DNA of 6,997 nt from Candidatus Colimonas fimequi (GTDB lineage: Bacteria; Bacillota; Clostridia; Peptostreptococcales; Anaerovoracaceae). Positions 6,628 to 6,997 of this stretch are shown here, piece by piece. Under the pieces are notes generated by a model. That model was not told the DNA's origin and ran no database searches. It saw nothing but the letters and a program-made list of their open reading frames with translations. Numbering within the stretch: position 1 is the stretch's first letter; each line of letters opens with the position of its first letter. A program made the position numbers and the translations under genes. The DNA is taken from the NCBI GenBank assembly GCA_018065295.1, contig JAGHTQ010000168.1, positions 1 through 6,997 of the forward strand. The letters are read 5' to 3'.

Positions 6628-6679
6628 CTTCAACGGTGATGCCGTCATTCCAATATCTGCATGAATGCTACCGGTGAAA
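6628..6679. repeat. Array unit 3: T-type (-) and G-type (+) half-sites
   Basis: CTTCAACGGT, 32 bp, ACCGGTGAAA. Same spacing, but the two half-site types are swapped relative to units 1 and 2. Its right half-site ends 24 bp before the -35 of the cca promoter. Confidence 0.8.
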
Positions 6680-6703
6680 ACGTCAAAGATGAAATGCGGT
6701 TGT

Positions 6704-6732
6704 TTGACCAGCGCAGCGCTTTGCGATAAAAT
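6704..6732 (+). promoter_or_regulatory. Sigma-A promoter of cca
   Basis: TTGACC (6704-6709), a 17-bp spacer and TAAAAT (6727-6732), each matching the consensus at five of six positions. Transcription would start near 6739, only about 16 nt before the ATG. The right arm of the 11-bp inverted repeat occupies the spacer, and the motif array lies immediately upstream, where activator sites usually are. Confidence 0.75.
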
Positions 6733-6754
6733 TAGAGGAGCAAAGGAGAACGAC

Positions 6755-6997
6755 ATGTCATTAGAGAAACTCATGGGCAGAACTGAAGGACAGGTGCTGC
6801 GGGCACTGCAGGAGGCGGGCTACGAAGGCTACTTCGTGGGCGGCTGTGTTCGTGATGCCATCATGGGGCGTGAATGCAATGACATTGATATAACGACCAG
6901 TGCAATGCCTGAGGAGACGAAGGCGGTGTTTAGCCAGCTGCACACGATCGATACGGGAATTAAGCACGGCACGGTAACAGTAATGATGGGCCGCGAG
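6755..6997 (+). CDS. cca: CCA tRNA nucleotidyltransferase, 3'-truncated by the window edge
   Basis: The first 81 residues of a class II CCA-adding enzyme, which builds or repairs the 3'-terminal CCA of tRNAs from CTP and ATP. The nucleotidyltransferase head is clear: YFVGGCVRDAIMG (26-38) is the GGxVRD motif, NDIDITTSA (42-50) holds the metal-binding DxD (D43, D45), and TGIKHGTVTVMMG (67-79) is the next conserved strand. The rest of the head, neck, body and tail lies outside the window. The poly(A)-polymerase family shares this head, but in a Firmicute with one such gene, CCA addition is the usual assignment. The ATG at 6755 has AAAGGAGA (6742-6749) 5 nt upstream. It is preceded by its own promoter and the unusual motif array. 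Confidence 0.92.
   Translation, partial: MSLEKLMGRTEGQVLRALQEAGYEGYFVGGCVRDAIMGRECNDIDITTSAMPEETKAVFSQLHTIDTGIKHGTVTVMMGRE

Larger units (their letters stand above)
6468..6679. repeat. Array of six ACCG(G/T)TGAAA motifs in three inverted pairs
   Basis: Six copies alternate in strand: 6468-6477 (-), 6510-6519 (+), 6542-6551 (-), 6584-6593 (+), 6628-6637 (-) and 6670-6679 (+). Four are exact ACCGGTGAAA or ACCGTTGAAA; the third and fifth have one end mismatch. All contain the 8-base core CCG(G/T)TGAA. Distances between neighbouring starts are 42, 32, 42, 44 and 42 bp, close to four, three, four, four and four helical turns, so the copies face nearly the same side of the DNA. It lies in the roughly 370-bp gap between azlD and cca, in which I see no credible gene. 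Multiple binding sites for an unknown protein, or a repeat element, fit best. Confidence 0.85.
6435..6719. repeat. 11-bp inverted repeat bracketing the motif array
   Basis: GCGCTGCGCTG at 6435-6445 is the exact inverse complement of CAGCGCAGCGC at 6709-6719. The arms enclose 263 bp that carry all six copies of the array motif. I see no target-site duplication outside the arms. The left arm is part of a short GCTGC-rich run, so partial low complexity is possible. The right arm falls in the spacer of the cca promoter. A MITE-like element is one explanation; no transposase gene is present. Inside, besides the motif array, a 9-bp direct repeat ATGAATGCT occurs at 6453-6461 and 6661-6669. Confidence 0.5.

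Noticed and set aside
6468..6679. CRISPR array
   Set aside because: The repeats are 10 bp, alternate in strand and vary at one position; CRISPR repeats are longer, direct and nearly identical. No cas gene is present.
6468..6679. ParB parS sites
   Set aside because: The TTTCAC / GTGAAA ends resemble parS halves, but no copy has the full 16-bp TGTTTCACGTGAAACA palindrome; the CCGG centre and 32-bp separation do not fit.

Overview
The window looks like chromosomal DNA from an anaerobic Firmicute of class Clostridia. The grounds are strong AGGAGG-type ribosome binding sites, a DUF5685-type gene next to a J-domain gene with a cysteine-rich tail, an AzlC/AzlD pair, and compact operons with a moderate GC content. 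A member of the Eubacteriales is my best guess, but genus cannot be read from the sequence.

Layout, left to right. Positions 1-1875 (+) hold the last three quarters of the disaggregase ClpB, cut by the left edge. A perfect 28-bp palindrome (1900-1927) sits between ClpB and a convergent operon and probably terminates both. The minus-strand operon (read from 5226 down to 1957) encodes an M20-family amidohydrolase, a DUF5685-type protein, a small J-domain protein with a TPR-like helical segment and a Cys-rich tail, and a small polytopic membrane protein. The last three genes are tightly packed (14-nt overlap, then 20-nt gap) and look like one functional unit of unknown role. From a shared intergenic region (5227-5341) with back-to-back promoters, azlC-azlD, a branched-chain amino-acid exporter pair, is transcribed to the right and ends in a strong hairpin terminator (6393-6420).

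The roughly 370-bp gap before the next gene is the least ordinary part. It contains six copies of a 10-base motif, ACCG(G/T)TGAAA. They are arranged as three inverted pairs, each with exactly 32 bp between its half-sites. Each pair joins one G-type and one T-type copy, and nearly all copies are spaced by whole helical turns. The array lies directly upstream of a good sigma-A promoter (6704-6732) for cca (tRNA nucleotidyltransferase), which is cut by the right edge. An 11-bp inverted repeat (6435-6445 / 6709-6719) brackets the array. This is either a multi-site operator or a small dispersed repeat element, and I do not recognise it.

Functional picture: protein quality control (ClpB; a J-domain protein that would recruit DnaK), amide or peptide hydrolysis next to amino-acid export, and tRNA 3'-end maturation. 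The DUF5685 protein has two aspartate-rich motifs that resemble those of class I prenyl or terpene synthases, which may be a lead to its function.
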